DNA of 64,000 nucleotides. It comes from Struthio camelus. Taxonomy: Eukaryota > Chordata > Aves > Struthioniformes > Struthionidae. Numbering within the stretch: position 1 is the stretch's first letter; each line of letters begins with the position of its first letter. The notes beneath the pieces are model-generated. The model had not been told where the DNA came from. It ran no database searches and saw only the letters and a program-made list of their open reading frames with translations. The stretch lies in assembly GCF_040807025.1 (NCBI RefSeq), contig NC_090942.1:40998911-41062910 (forward strand). The letters are read 5' to 3'. A program made the translations under genes and the position numbers. Shown in pieces: positions 38,601 to 51,322 of this stretch.

Positions 38601-41600
38601 CTTTGCTCTTTCCTTTTTTCCTTCATTCACAAAAGCTTCCAGGCAAACAATGGCCTGCCAGCACAGGTATGTGTATGACAGGGACATGAACAAGTAAATA
38701 CAAACTAAAGAGCTCCTGCAGGTCTCTAAGCTGTGCTACAAAGCTACTGTGAGAATTAGTGGAGAGGTTGGTGGGCAGAGCTTGCTCTGATAAATCTGGA
38801 AAGTTGTTTTTTTTGCTCTTTGTTGCTAGACAGGCTTGCAAGCATTGCCTTAGGCTCTAGCAATTATCTCTGATTTCCAGCAAGGCAGCTCAATCAAAGA
38901 GCTGCTACATCATGGGGAAAAAAGGAAAAAGAACTCTAAAGAGATCTTTCAGGTAGTTTACTGGGCTCTTCTCCAGCTTACATGTCATGTAGGGAAGCTA
39001 TTGCTGTTGTTGATCCTTCTCAGTAAATTAGATTTTGGAGATCATAGATCCAATATTCTAGGGATGGAACAAGATATCCTGTATCACAAACTAATTTAAA
39101 GATGTCACTGAGGTAAAGCATGGTCTGTTCATGAGGTGAATAGTCTGATGCTTCACTAAGGATCAGTTTGAAATTGCCTAAGTGAAGGTGAAATCCAAGA
39201 TTTTTTTGTATAGGATATCTTTTTCTGTATCTCTGTTGAACATATCTATCCTTCTTTTGCACAGCATTCCCAGAAGAATTTTTATGTTTTTGATATGGTT
39301 TGTTGCCTACTTAAACATGGCTATCGTGACAATAAGCAAATAGGTAGAAGGACAGGTGTCACCTGCAGTTTTCTATGGAAAAAAAAATAAAAAAGTAACA
39401 CTGACATGGAAAACAATGTAAAAAGTCACTTGACAAGCTAGTAACCCAGTGTAGAAACGGCTTATTGTGACAGGTCTGCAAAATGGGTTATGGTGAAAGA
39501 AACTTTATCCGGGGAGAAACTCTTCAATCTGTCCTCTCGCATTGCTCTATGCTCCTCTAAGTTCTTTGTTCTGTTTTTGTTCGGTTTATATCTCTATACC
39601 TGTCTGATCCAAAGTTGATTCTCTGATATTTTCCTATCAGTCAAATAATTCCTCAGCTTCTTAAGGTTAGTTCATTTCCAGGAGCCAGCCTCACCCCCCC
39701 CTGCCCTTTTCTCCCCCCTTTTCTATTGGCAAGTCATGAGTCAGGCTGAATAGCCATTATAGTAGGTTTATAGAATTTATTTCTCTAGGAATGACCGGAG
39801 TTTTTTTTAAAATAAGTCTTATGTGTCTTGCTTCTCCAAGTTTAGACGGAGAAACAGAAGCCACATTCCTTACGTTCTGCTCATAAAGAGTGAATGAAGG
39901 AGCCATTCGTTAGAGTTCAACTCCAAAATTTGCTGTTCTAGATAGTAACCAAATATGCTAACAATTCCCTGTAACTTTTCGTTGTTCGTGTTATAACTAT
40001 CACATGGTTAGGGTCTGTCTAATACTTATAAATATTCGTAGCAAAATATCTTTGGAAACCCATTGATAATATTTAAAGGAGGGAGAATGAGAATAACTCC
40101 TGTCCTATTAATTCTGGTTGTCAATCTTTGTTAATACTGTCAGCCCCATTTCCACTCTTTGTTGCTTTTAGTGTTTAGTAGCGTATTATCTGAGATTACT
40201 GGCGTCCTTTTTTTTTTTTTTTTTTTTTTTTGCCCCAGTTGCTCTTTATGTTTCTGTCACTAGTGACTGAAATGAATATAGAGCTTGTCCAGTGTAACTC
40301 AAAGCAGACTGCAACATAAACTATTGTTATGCTTTTTTCAAATACATTAATATGGGACTATACTGAACTTTAAGAAAAATTGTTTTGCATATAATGTTGT
40401 AGCTTAGGATGTGTTCAGAAGTCTAGATAGCTACAAGACCAGAGATTACACAATTTATTAATTTTTAATTGATTTGTCATGGAAGGTTTTCAAATACTTT
40501 TTGATCTTGTGTTGTTACAGGAGCTATTTTTAAGGGACAAAAGGCCAGCAAATATGTAGCAAGAAAAATTTGAGTATGAGGGAGTCTGGGGATGATGCCA
40601 TTGGGAGAACTTATTTTAAATATTATATGTTTTTATATTTAAATCTATGCAAGTGTCTTATCCCCAACATTAACTTTGGAGCATTTTTGAATGTTTTATT
40701 ATGCATACATGTCTTTTAATCTTAATTACATGTAGGCAGTCTGGAGGATCTCTGCGTGCTCATTCCTAGAAGCTTATAATTAATTTTAAATAAAATACTT
40801 CATCAGAAGAGTTTAGCATACATAGTAGCATTTGTGATAATGAAATTTGATGTAAAGCTGTAAGTATTCTAGTGTACCTTCCCTTAAAAGAAGGGCTCTT
40901 AATTTAGTGTAAAGCAATCAATCACTGTAGAGCTCTATTTATAAAAGGAATGGCACATTTTCATTAGATTATTATACTTTCAGACATATCTGTGTGTACG
41001 TAAGAAAGCAGACTGTTTCTTTTGCTGCCATATTACTGGTGCCTCTGAGGAAGTGAAGAGTGAGCTTTTTACCTCAGGTCCATCAGCAAAACTGTTACTG
41101 TGTTCCAGTGTGTAAAGAGACATAGGCAATACCGCAACAATAATATGACCTAAAGAATTCTTCCATAATCATCTTCAATACATTAAAAGTCTAAGTTTGC
41201 CACTATAAATCTTTTGATTTAAAGAGCGGAAAGCTGAGGAGCTTTCTGACTTGAGAACCGTGCATATTTACAAAACCTTTTCAGCAAATAAATAAGCATT
41301 GTGTTGTTTTTAGTTACTTTGGATTTTCTGTTTTGGAGTAAAGAGAGTTTTCTGATCACAAGCGAAATAACCTAGACGCTGAGCAGCTGGAAGAAATGTG
41401 CAAGTTGGTTAATAGACAATGCTACATTGTTCCTATAAAGAGGAAAAAATCAGGACCAGCTTTAGCAGGGGGAATTGCAGCCGTACTTTTACACGTAAAA
41501 TGCAATTAGTTTTTTGTAATTTTGCTTGATAACCATAGGTATTCTGCAGAGACTGAAATGTTCTGTGAATAACTGTAAGTAAGTTCTAATCTGTTTCCCA

Positions 41601-43380
41601 GTGTTGAAACTTGAGCAGTAAAGTCCAAACTTTTAGCATATCTGGCCAATGACAGTTATGCAGGTGGGCATTAAGTTATATTAAAAAAATGCTATATTAT
41701 TTAATGTGGAAACCATCTTTCTTTTCTCAAAACTGTATGAAGAGTATGTTATTTCCAGGGATTTTATATCATGATGCTTTGCTGTCTTGAATTTTTTTTT
41801 CTTTTTTGTTTTTTTTCCTCCCTTGCTCAATATTTAAAATGAGGAGGGAAAAATAGAAGGAGCGAAAGGAAAAAAGCTCTTCTACAGCTCCTTTTGAAAA
41901 AGCAACTTAATGTTCCGATTTTAACTTCAGATGTTGAGAAGTAGGTCGTATAAAAAGAGAATAGAAAAGAATAATTGAAGGACCATTAGTAACAGATTGT
42001 TTTAAGTTGACGTTTTCTAATAGCCCATTTTAAATATTTCACTATGAAGCCTGTCTATGTATTCAAAAACTTGTTTTCTACGTCTGTGCTGCTATTTTGA
42101 AGTGTGCCACAGAAACTCTTCTGCGTGTCACCATACATCTCTTGCTAGTCTGTTCTCCTCACCCTTATGCACCCTCTTGCTGTCTGCTGGCTCTTCAAAG
42201 CTGTCCCTCCCCCCCCCCCACCCGTGTGCTGCTGTTGAAGGCTGTGGTTTGGCTAGGTGAGCGGGAGTGCACCAGCTGTGCGTTGTGTTAATTTATGAAC
42301 CTGGAAGTGCCTTGTGATAATGAAAGCGGTTATCTGCAAAGTGCTCTCAAACCAAGTAAACAAAAATATTAAAAATATTTTCAGTTACTTTCACTGACGG
42401 TAGGACATTTGTTTGCCAGCAGAACTGACAAGTGCACAAAGCATTGTTTCGTGTTTTTTGACGTAGTCTACAATAGGTATTTGTTGAAGTCAAATATCCT
42501 TGTCTCTCTAAGGAGCATACACAGGTTAAAGATGAAGGCATGTCTCCTTTTAGTAGGTCCTGCTTAGGAGATACGTAATTATTTATCATGAACTGCACAT
42601 ATATTTTTTCCTGTTACTGCATTACTATGAAGTTGCTGTATTAACAACCTAAAAATAAGAGCATTTAGGGGTTGTCTTAACATCTGTATTCTGTAAGCTT
42701 AAATAGCTATGAATAAAATCCTTGAAACAGTCATAGGATATTGTATTGCGGTGTTGGGTTACATGGAAAGATAAACATATGTCTTAGTAATGGCTGTGTC
42801 TGGGCTATGCTTTTTGAGTAGTTTGCACAAAGTAGCTCTGCATCAGTATGTCATTATGCTAGACTAGCACAAGTAAATGCATGTAGCTTCACATGAACAT
42901 GTAAAGTTAAAGTGCTTAAAGAAAAGTTAAAGGAAACTTGGAGAAACTCTAATAGATTGGGGAAATGAATGGAATCTGATTTCAGTGTAAAACATGATTT
43001 AATCACAATGATGTACGTTATTAAAACTTCAAATAAGAAGCGGTAACACTTGTGAAACTGATGTGGAATGTGCTGGGTTACGTGAATAGTGCCAGTTTGT
43101 TCATGACTCCAAGTGTGCTAAAGCTGAATTGTCAATTTAAAGACAGTTACAATTCAGTTTCCATAAACACTATACCGAACAATATTTGTGGTATACAGCC
43201 TGTTTTAAATACTGTGTCCAACAGTTAGAGAAATATGTAGTTGACTTGTACTACATCTCCGTTGAAACTTTTCAAAGAATGTAATACTGCTCTAGTGATA
43301 CTAAAAAAAAAAAAACAAACTTTTTTGCAGGTTGCTCATAGATGTAATGATTCTTCTATCTTTGAGATGTGCCTCACATG
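35614..43380 (+). other. intron 1 sequence, no gene seen
   Basis: AT-rich intron-like DNA with scattered short frames and no supported exon or recognised transposon. A 24-T run lies at 40,208-40,231. A C-rich run near 42,210 and several short purine or pyrimidine patches are the only low-complexity features. Confidence 0.45.
40208..40231 (+). repeat. 24-base poly-T run
   Basis: An uninterrupted T run in presumed intron. It could be simple low-complexity DNA or the A-tail of a minus-strand retroposon, but no retroposon body was recognised beside it. Confidence 0.9.
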
Positions 43381-44879
43381 TATGTTCGCACAGAGAACCT
43401 TGTATGCCCACAGCTACTTGAGACCAGAGACCCTGGCAAGAAAGATCTGTTCTTTGTGATTAGGGTTTAGGTGAAACATTTTGGTGCCGTCCAGTTTGCT
43501 GAGAGCGTTTTACTATTTTTGATTTTCCCTGAACTGAAGTATACAGTTTTTCACACTGTTTTTGGCCTTCAAATCTCCTCACCCTACTTATCGTTGGTGT
43601 TTCTGGCAGTGGATTTGATGGTTTCTTCAAGTTGTATGTGGTATAGGGCCAAAAGATGATGGCTAAATGCAGAAACTTCTGTTTACCCTTTTCTTTAATA
43701 GGCATCCATCTCATGTGCTGTTCAGTTGGCCTGTCTGGGCTTGTGCTGCAGGCTGCAGATTCATACAGTACGTTAGTGGGTCTCTGTCTTCCCCAGATCA
43801 TCTGGGAGTAAAACAGTTTCTCTTCACACTATAGGTCTTCTGCCATCTTTTTCTTCAGAGAGAGCTCCACCCCAGCTATGTGACAATGCCTGTTCTTTTC
43901 AGAAGTTCTTTTCAGGAGTTGTAATATCCTGTTTATTCCAAGCAGAGAGGAGAAGGGAGCCATCCCATGCCCTCCTTGATGTTCTGCAGTAGCTAGAATA
44001 TTCTTTGCCTGATCGTGTGGCCTTCATGAAGACAGCTTTGCTTTGCTGCAGACCTCTGCTTCATCTGCTGGCGAAAAGAAAGATCAGAAGTTCCACGTTC
44101 CTAAGAGGGTGTTTTTGGTACTGCCTTCATGTCTGGTTGTCTTGCCACAAACAGAGAAAGTTTAACGGTTGGAGTTCAGGGATAGCCATGCTTTAAAAAA
44201 ACAAAACCCAGGATATACAAGAATACATGGGCATTTCAGCAAAATGCTTGTAGGTGTCATAGATGGATTTACCTTTTGACAAACCTGTACTGTGTAGTGC
44301 GGGTTTAGTTGATCTTTCATCCTGTCAAGGATTCTAGTTGACAGTGAAACTACTGAGCATCTTGTATTTTGCCTCTTTACTAAAAAAAAAAAATTGTTTT
44401 TTAATGTGGCTTTCATATTACTTGAAGACTTCAGCTTGTCCTTATTCTCTGTTCCGACTCCCAGAAGAATAGTGCTGGTGTTGAAGACTTTGCAAGCATT
44501 ACCTCTAGTATCTATGACCTGACTATTTTCCCTCTGTTGGTATCACTGTAGGTGCTTCAGCAGGTTCATGTTACCTTGCTTTGTCCTCCCTGCCTACAGT
44601 TTCCTTTCTCTATATGACAAGCTTTTTATAACTTTCTTTTTTTTTTTCGGATCTGTTCCTCTTATCCTTGATATATTAGCCAGAAGTTTTAGTCATGTTA
44701 CTGTCCTACAATTCATTATCTTGTCCTTTCCCAGAATCAGAATGACTATAGACTATAGAACAGAGGAAGTTTCATTGCCCTGAAGAGGGAAAAGATTTTA
44801 TAGCCTGTTCTTTTAATATTAAAAAAGAGGAGAAATACAGACTCACGTTAGGCTTAAGTGTTCATCTTTTCCCTTCAGG
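43380..44879. other. unassigned, possibly old insertion
   Basis: This block is less AT-rich than the flanking intron and carries several medium-length frames, including a 113-aa minus-strand frame at 43460-43801 and a 63-aa frame at 44005-44196. None shows a recognised domain. It may be the upstream part of the element whose reverse transcriptase relic lies at 44,880-45,320, but no gag-like motif was identified. Confidence 0.3.
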
Positions 44880-45320
44880 ATAGTGATTCTGGCTGTTATC
44901 TTGGCCATTCAGTGATTCGTGCATCTCTTCCCTTCAGGATACCCACATGGAAATCATAAGCACGCACCACAGAGAAAGTATCTGTTTCATAGTGATGCAC
45001 ATCTACTAACAGTAAAAGATCTTGCTGACTGGCATTTTTATGGCACCACGGTGTGGTGGTGGGTCTCCTTTCTCTTCATATAATGAGATAATGGTCTCTC
45101 TTAAGAGACTCGAGAAACTGTATTATTGACTTGAAACTTCTCTTCATCTCACTGGAAAACAGAACTTCAAGCCAAGTGCCTAGAAATTTTGTCTAAACTC
45201 TATCCATTTGATGCAGCTGATTGGGGTGATTCTGGACTCAGCACCTGTGAAGGCTTTTCTGTCTAGGTGGATTCAGACCATTAGGTCTGGGTTCCCTAGA
45301 TGCTTTTCCTACCACTAGAG
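44880..45320 (+). mobile_element. decayed reverse transcriptase relic, DIRS-like
   Basis: Three motifs occur in the order expected for the reverse transcriptase of DIRS-type (tyrosine recombinase) elements. At 44,929 a frame reads SLQDTHMEI, similar to the LQDAYxHIPI motif, followed by STHHR. At 45,018 another frame reads DLADWHF, similar to the YLDDWL catalytic motif with one Asp replaced by Ala. At 45,211 a frame reads MQLIGVILDS then KAFLSRWIQTI, similar to the FLGxxLDS...RAFLP motif after the palm. Frames shift and stops interrupt them, and sequence between the first two motifs is missing, so the copy is dead. A Ty3-like source is less likely because of the LDS and DW words. No recombinase or terminal repeats were found. 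Confidence 0.45.
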
Positions 45321-46928
45321 TAGGATGTTCTTTAAATGTGATGTCCCTTAGAATTGTCTTCATAATCGGTTACTCCTTCTAACTATAACTCCCACTTTGA
45401 ATTAATCTTAATTTAATATAGGATGGGATGGATAAGGCCTTGTAGTTTAGAATTGCTTTCATCCTAGGGAAGCAGAAATAATACATCAGCTTCCTGGAAC
45501 TCTGAGTAATGTGAAGTGTATTGCAGGTCACCGTCTTTGGGCGATAGTGATGGTGTGTGTCGCAGCAGTACAGCAATGTCAAAGGACAAAACATGGTGAA
45601 ATCATCTCCTCTTTATCAGGACGACCGCATAAATTAACATGTAGGGGTTTGGGTTTGTCATTAGTTCATTTTCTAGGTGTTCTGAATACCTTAGTAAAAG
45701 TCTGAGTGACTTCATGTTTTCAGTCTGAGTGGGAAATTTGGAGTGTTTCAGAGATGGTTATCTAGAGATGGGGCTTTGCCAACCTTTTGTGCATTCAGAG
45801 AAAAACACTTGAAAAGTCAATTCTCTTAATTTTAGCCCTTCATCTTTTGGCTACTAAAGACAGGAAAGTTACTGTGACTTAAATGGTTCATTCTCTTGCA
45901 GATGAGCCTAAGCAATACTGAATAAGAAATTGTGGTATTTTTTCAAAGATTATTGTGCAGAACTATAAAACATGATCTTTGTGTTTACAAAGCAATAAAG
46001 AGAGAAAATTTCACATGCTTTTCCCAGTCTACTATAGGAAGATTGTTTTCTTGTCAAAATGTTGTCCAAAGAGGCCACGAGTATTCATTCTTGTAGTTGG
46101 TCATAGTAGGAAGACTTTATGTAACATCTGATCAAAGTGGATCAAAGCAGTATGTTTGGAATACAACAATTAGATGCACGTTTTTGCAGTGATATTTACT
46201 CACTCTGTTTTTTATCTATTTAGAAGATGTGTCTAAAATCTAACTAAATTTAATGCTGTGTTGTTTTTAGTCATCTCTGTTGATAGTCAGTAGTCTTCCC
46301 ATAGGAAATTCACTCTTACCGATGAAGTCTGCAATGAATATACTTATCCCAGATACCGAGGAAGATAGCGGTTGGTGCAGAGCAATGAGAGACATGATTT
46401 TCAAAGTTACCTTGTTAGAAATACCATATGAGGAAGAATTAGAAATGAAAGATAAAAAGGAATGATCAAATCATACAAGCTAATGAAGAAATTTAAAAGC
46501 AACAAATTTAAAAATGATATTGAATGTGAACATTGTTAGCCAGAAACTGTACACCTGCTTAGAATTTGATGACCTTGAATTCCCATCTGTTACTCTTTTC
46601 ATTGTCTTTTGGTGGGAGGGGGAAAAAAGGTAGGATCAGGAACTCTGTTATAGGAACCTTGTATTATAGAGTTGTTTCAATAATAGTCCTGTAAGTTCCA
46701 CCAATTAGAAGAACTTTTGAAATCTGTGGTCTACAGGGAAGCCTTTTTTATAAAGATAGGCATGTATATATATATTTATGTGTTTATATATTTTTATGTT
46801 TTCCCCTTCATCTCTCAACCTTGGCCAAATCAAAATCTTTCCTCTGCTAGGATTGTTCTGTCATCTACTTGATACAAGTGAACAGGAATTCAGTTGTAAG
46901 GCACTTTGCAGCTTCCTTGAACTCGTTC

Positions 46929-46953
46929 TTTTTTTTTTTTTTTTTTTTTTTTT
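46929..46953 (+). repeat. 25-base poly-T run
   Basis: An uninterrupted T run and the longest homopolymer of the window. No retroposon body was recognised next to it. Confidence 0.9.
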
Positions 46954-48582
46954 GGTGTGTATCTGGTGACCTGGGCAGAAAAAATGAGGAGAAATGTGAA
47001 TAATATAAGGATAATCTCGCCATTAATATTTTAAAGCTATTAATTTAAACGTTCCTGTGTATTTTTCTTTGTAATACTTATGCGGTGAATTTTTATGAAT
47101 GGAAAACGCTACTGTATTTTAGATGGAAAGAGCAGTCATCTTTCTGGTTTAGTTCCTGAAAAAAATAAAGGGGGAACTGCTAATAGAACAAACATCTGTA
47201 TTTCTTCCCTACTTTGTTTTACCTCACTGCATAGTTGGAAGTGTTAGGTGCTGCCTTTTTGATATTTCTGTGCTTCTGTATGTGTCGAGTATGACACCCA
47301 GGTCATGAAGGAGAACTTGTCTGCAAAGTAGTGACAGTTGAGCTTTGATAGCCCTCACCCACTAAAGATTATAGTGGTAGTGCCTATGGGAAAAGATAAT
47401 GCAAGATAATGGTTCTTTTGTGTTTAATGTTTGTTTTTCTGCTAACTACCTTTGGTGTAGTTGTTTTGTGCTCCTGCCAAACTTCTGCACCTTTGAGCAG
47501 TTTCTAAATCCCATTTCTTTGTTTTAAGTGCAGATTGTTGGTGTCTGTTCGAGTTTTATCCTGATTTACTAATGGCAATTTAGAGCTGTTCTAGACTAGC
47601 ATAAGGTACAACTGAAAGAATATGTTAAAGCATAAGTAAACGTGCTGTAGGTAAATACAGTAAATGACGCGCTTTGTTTTAGTCTCTTATATGTGGTTTA
47701 AATGAATTTTAATTGGTAGTTGCATTTCTTGGTGACGCGTAGAATGATAGTCTCTTTACCATAAGCCATTAAAATTATGATACAACAACTTTAGGATTAC
47801 CGATTTTGTTCTAATCTGTAAGATCATAACACATTGCAAGTATGCTCAGCTAGATGCAGTGCATGAAGCTATCTTGTTTATATTTAATTGCTAGCAAATT
47901 CGGAATCTGGTTTTGCCTAGCTGTGTAGGCTCCCTTCATGGTCACTGGATAGAGAATAGTCCAGAGGGTGATTCCTCACATGATACTTCTCTTGAATGAC
48001 TACAAAGCAAGCTTAAGAGTTGCTTTTGAAAAAGCAAGGTTCTTCATGCAACTGTCTGTCTATGGATGTTACGCGTTACTGCCAAAGAGCTTGCAGTGCA
48101 GATTTACTTGGTTTGGTGGAAATGGAAAAGGACCTCAGTACCTAGAGAAACCTTTTCTTATTTATTGTTTAGCATAAACATAAATGGAAAGATATTTATG
48201 TGTAAACAGTGAAGTCCTTAAAATGACATTAAATGGTTGGGATTAAGATCACTGATGAACTGAAGATTCTGCAGATATTTAAAGTTCAAGCGATATAGGA
48301 GTAACCTGAATTTGAAGGAAGATGCTGAAATGAATTTTATTTTCAACTATAACAACAGCAAAGCGAAGCTGAAAATATTCACACTGTATATCAGTCCAGA
48401 GTAATGACTAGGAGACTGCGGAGAAAATATCTTTCAAAGTGGCTCTTCTACAGGGAAAAGTACAAGCATCCTTCTGCAGTATTCAAAATGAAAATATTAA
48501 AAGTGCACTGAAGTATCACAAATAGAAGTAGACTAGTTTGGATTATCTGATCTTGCTGGAGAAGAAATATTATACAAAATGG

Positions 48583-48615
48583 TATATATGTGTGTGTGTG
48601 TGTATATATATATGT
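48583..48615 (+). repeat. TG/TA microsatellite
   Basis: GTGTGTGTGTG is followed by TATATATATA, a typical compound dinucleotide repeat. A similar one lies at about 26,603-26,660. Confidence 0.85.
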
Positions 48616-49299
48616 ACACACATTTTTCTAAAAAAATTTTCAATATAGGCACTGTTTTGACATTTTTTGCTGGAATTTGTAAATTAGATAATGAAACTTT
48701 CCCAATAATGAAATACTTCCTATTGTCCTCACTATATGTAACCTAGGGACTCAGCATCTTTGTTGTAGATATTTATTAGTCCATGTTAAAATTTGGAAAG
48801 TTTGACGTAGTATTTTTCCAATTTTGCTGACATTTAACGTATACACCAAGCCTAGTAAAAATATATGAAAGCAGTTGTTTGTACTATCTGCAACGTTGAA
48901 ATGTGACTACATCAATATGGTTAGTATACAGTATTTCTGAAAATCAAGAAAAAAAGTATTGAGGACAAGCTGATGGTAAATATGACAGAGTCAGAAAATT
49001 CGAACACTTTCTCAATACCCAATTTCTCTTTTCTTTTTGTTTTGTTGTGACTCTTACTTCTCTTTGTCCAACTTCCTTTTAAAATATACTTTTAGGGTAT
49101 ATGGTCTTTGACTTTTTTTTTTTTAACCTTTTTAAGCAGAAAGCTTTTTCTCAGTTTCTTTCAAGTTGCATGATGCTACGTTCTGTTGCAGGCACTACAA
49201 TTGTTAGAATGGAGAGAAAATAATTTTGTTTAGGCTTTATAAAAACAGAACTTAGGGTGTAGATCAGACTTCACTTGGGTATTGCTCTTGAAGCTTAAA

Positions 49300-50210
49300 C
49301 TGAAGGAGATTAATACAAAAGCAAGGCTGCGTTAAAGCAATTCAGTGTCCTCCTGTGATGGAGCAGATCTGAATACGGAAGAAAGAGTAGATATTGTGTA
49401 TCTTAAGAAGGGCTTTTGACACACTCTTGCACGAGATGTATAACTAAACTGAGGAGATGTGGCCTACACTGAAGCTGCTCTAAGTTATCTGGAAAACTGT
49501 ACTGTGAGTAGTTTGCTGTGAAACGGTAAGGGTGCATCTTGGTAAAGGTTTCTCCATTCATTTTCTTGAGTCTAGTGCTTGTCAATATTTTCCTAAATTA
49601 TTGGATGATAGAATGGGCAGTAAATGTACTTATTTTGCCTAAAAAGACAAATACAGAAAAGGCTATCAGCACAAGTATATAATGAGGAATACTGGTTAAT
49701 TAGCAGGGAGCAATCTAGTGCTTGTGCAGTGTAAGCCATTCAGATCGGTACGTTGTTGTTGAGAGAGAGGGAAGCAGACATTGTACCAGGATGTGTGAAT
49801 AGGAGGGACTGTATGCAAGTCATGATGAAATACTACTGCTGCATTCAAAAATGTTAGAATCTCATGTGGTATACTGTAATTAAAGAAATATATGGGCCGT
49901 TAAAAAGACCGAAGAGAAACATGGGTCCAGAAAACATAATCCAGAAGCAAAGTCGGAAAGAACTTGCGCTGTTCTCCTCTAGGAAGGAGTATACTACCAA
50001 GAAGGGAGTTGAACCTCAAGAATGTTAAAGGAAAAGGAAAGGAAAAGCTATCCTTTGCCCTCTGGGAATGGATAGGATTATTGTGGATGTTTGTAGCAAG
50101 GATTTTTAGAAAGTGGAGGGAATTTGTAGTAACTACAGTCAGACGCTGGAGTAGATTGCTTATAGAAGTCGTGTAAAGTCTGTCCTGCGTCTGTGAGCTG
50201 GTAATTGTTT
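49300..50210 (+). mobile_element. decayed CR1 LINE relic
   Basis: Near 49,390 the words GTAGATATTGTGTATCTTAAG and GGGCTTTTGACACACTC correspond to the CR1 palm motif usually reading DFSKAFDTV; here it reads about DIVYLKKGF and is shifted. Near 50,140 the words ACGCTGGAGTAGATTGCTTA and TAGAAGTCGTG correspond to the conserved CR1 3' segment (a GCTGGAxxAGGTTGCCC-like word, also present at 35,440). The order and spacing fit one internally shortened CR1 on the + strand. It is far older than the copies at 34-36 kb. Confidence 0.65.
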
Positions 50211-51211
50211 ATCCAGAGATCACTGGCTCCCACCTTCTGCAGAAGTCAAAGCTCAACAGGAGCCAGGAACTGTTGTCATATCCAGGAGATGGTAATAACC
50301 ACTAACTTCTCTTGAGTATGAGGTATGTCTTTGATAGGCAGAATTTGCCATTTCCTTTGTAATTCTTAAATCAAGAAATTGGCATCTAATTTAAGAAAGA
50401 AGAATATAGCTTGATGCACAGTTTGGGCCACAGAAATGCTCATTTTCAATAAAACATGGAAAAAAAACACTTTAATGAGGTATAATTATAGTGGTTTTAA
50501 TCAGTTTAATCAGTATATTGCATTATAATGGCATGAGGCATCTTTCTTCCCCTGGAACTGAACACAAAGCTTCTTTGGTGTAGTTGGCTCACGTTGTTGG
50601 GAAATGAGAGGGAGGAGGTGAAACTGGGCTACTTTTCTGGCATTGCCAAGAGAGGCTTTGCAACTTAAGTGCTTTCCCTTCTTGCAAGGGAAAGGGGAAA
50701 TCTAGTTCTGTGTTAAAATTATGATACTCAGTTAACTGATTATACCCTAAAGACAGTTGTTTATGCTATGACTAAATTTATAGTAACTATTAGGGGAAGG
50801 AATATAAACCTCCCTCCCTAACTTCTATTATGATTTTATTATATTTGCATGTCAAATATGGTGCACGCTCCCACCAATATGTTTTACTGGATGTAAGATC
50901 CATTCCACATCTAGCAATGCTGAATTTAACTAGATAAAGGAAATTCAGGACTGTCTGAATGGTTACAGTGTTAAAACAAGTACTTTAGTATTGTTAAGTG
51001 TACAGATATTGGAACGAAAACAACAGCCTTTTAAGATGAGTAAAGAAACCTGCATTACTAAACATGGGTGATATAGTCTCAGTTTAGACCCTATCTAGAA
51101 GGGAGCCTGCCTGGAAGTTTTGTGTCTTACAGTATCAGGGCTCTAAGGATTCATACCCTTGTCAGATGGAAAGGATCATTGTATCTGTAAGGCTTTTATA
51201 ATACTCTTCAG

Positions 51212-51322
51212 ATTGTTGTAGCAAAAGTAATTCTTAAATTAAAAAATAAACACGTGGGTTTTCCACAGTAATTTGTACCTTTAGCATTACACTTCATATT
51301 GTTGTAGCAAAAGTAATTCTTA
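51212..51322 (+). repeat. 25-bp direct repeat, 86 bp apart
   Basis: The same 25 bases, beginning ATTGTTGTAGC and ending AGTAATTCTTA, occur at 51,212-51,236 and 51,298-51,322. Similarity weakly extends a few bases leftward (CTTCA). A partial inverted match, AGTAAGAATT, follows near 51,348. This may be a local duplication or the remnant of a small DNA transposon. Confidence 0.85.

Larger units (their letters stand above)
45321..49260 (+). other. intron 1 sequence, no gene seen
   Basis: AT-rich intron-like DNA. It contains a 25-T run (46,929-46,953) and a TG/TA microsatellite (about 48,583-48,615). The 61-aa frame at 46280-46465 is rich in acidic residues near its end but has no donor and no recognised family. 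The part up to about 45,700 could belong to the decayed retroelement to its left. Confidence 0.4.

Noticed and set aside
43301..43337. Poly-A followed by TTTTTTGCAG as an exon acceptor
   Set aside because: The following sequence has no donor at a reasonable distance and no coding signal.
43460..43801. 113-aa minus-strand frame as a possible gene or processed pseudogene
   Set aside because: No recognised domain, no poly-A tail and no splice signals. It may be antisense to an old retroelement.
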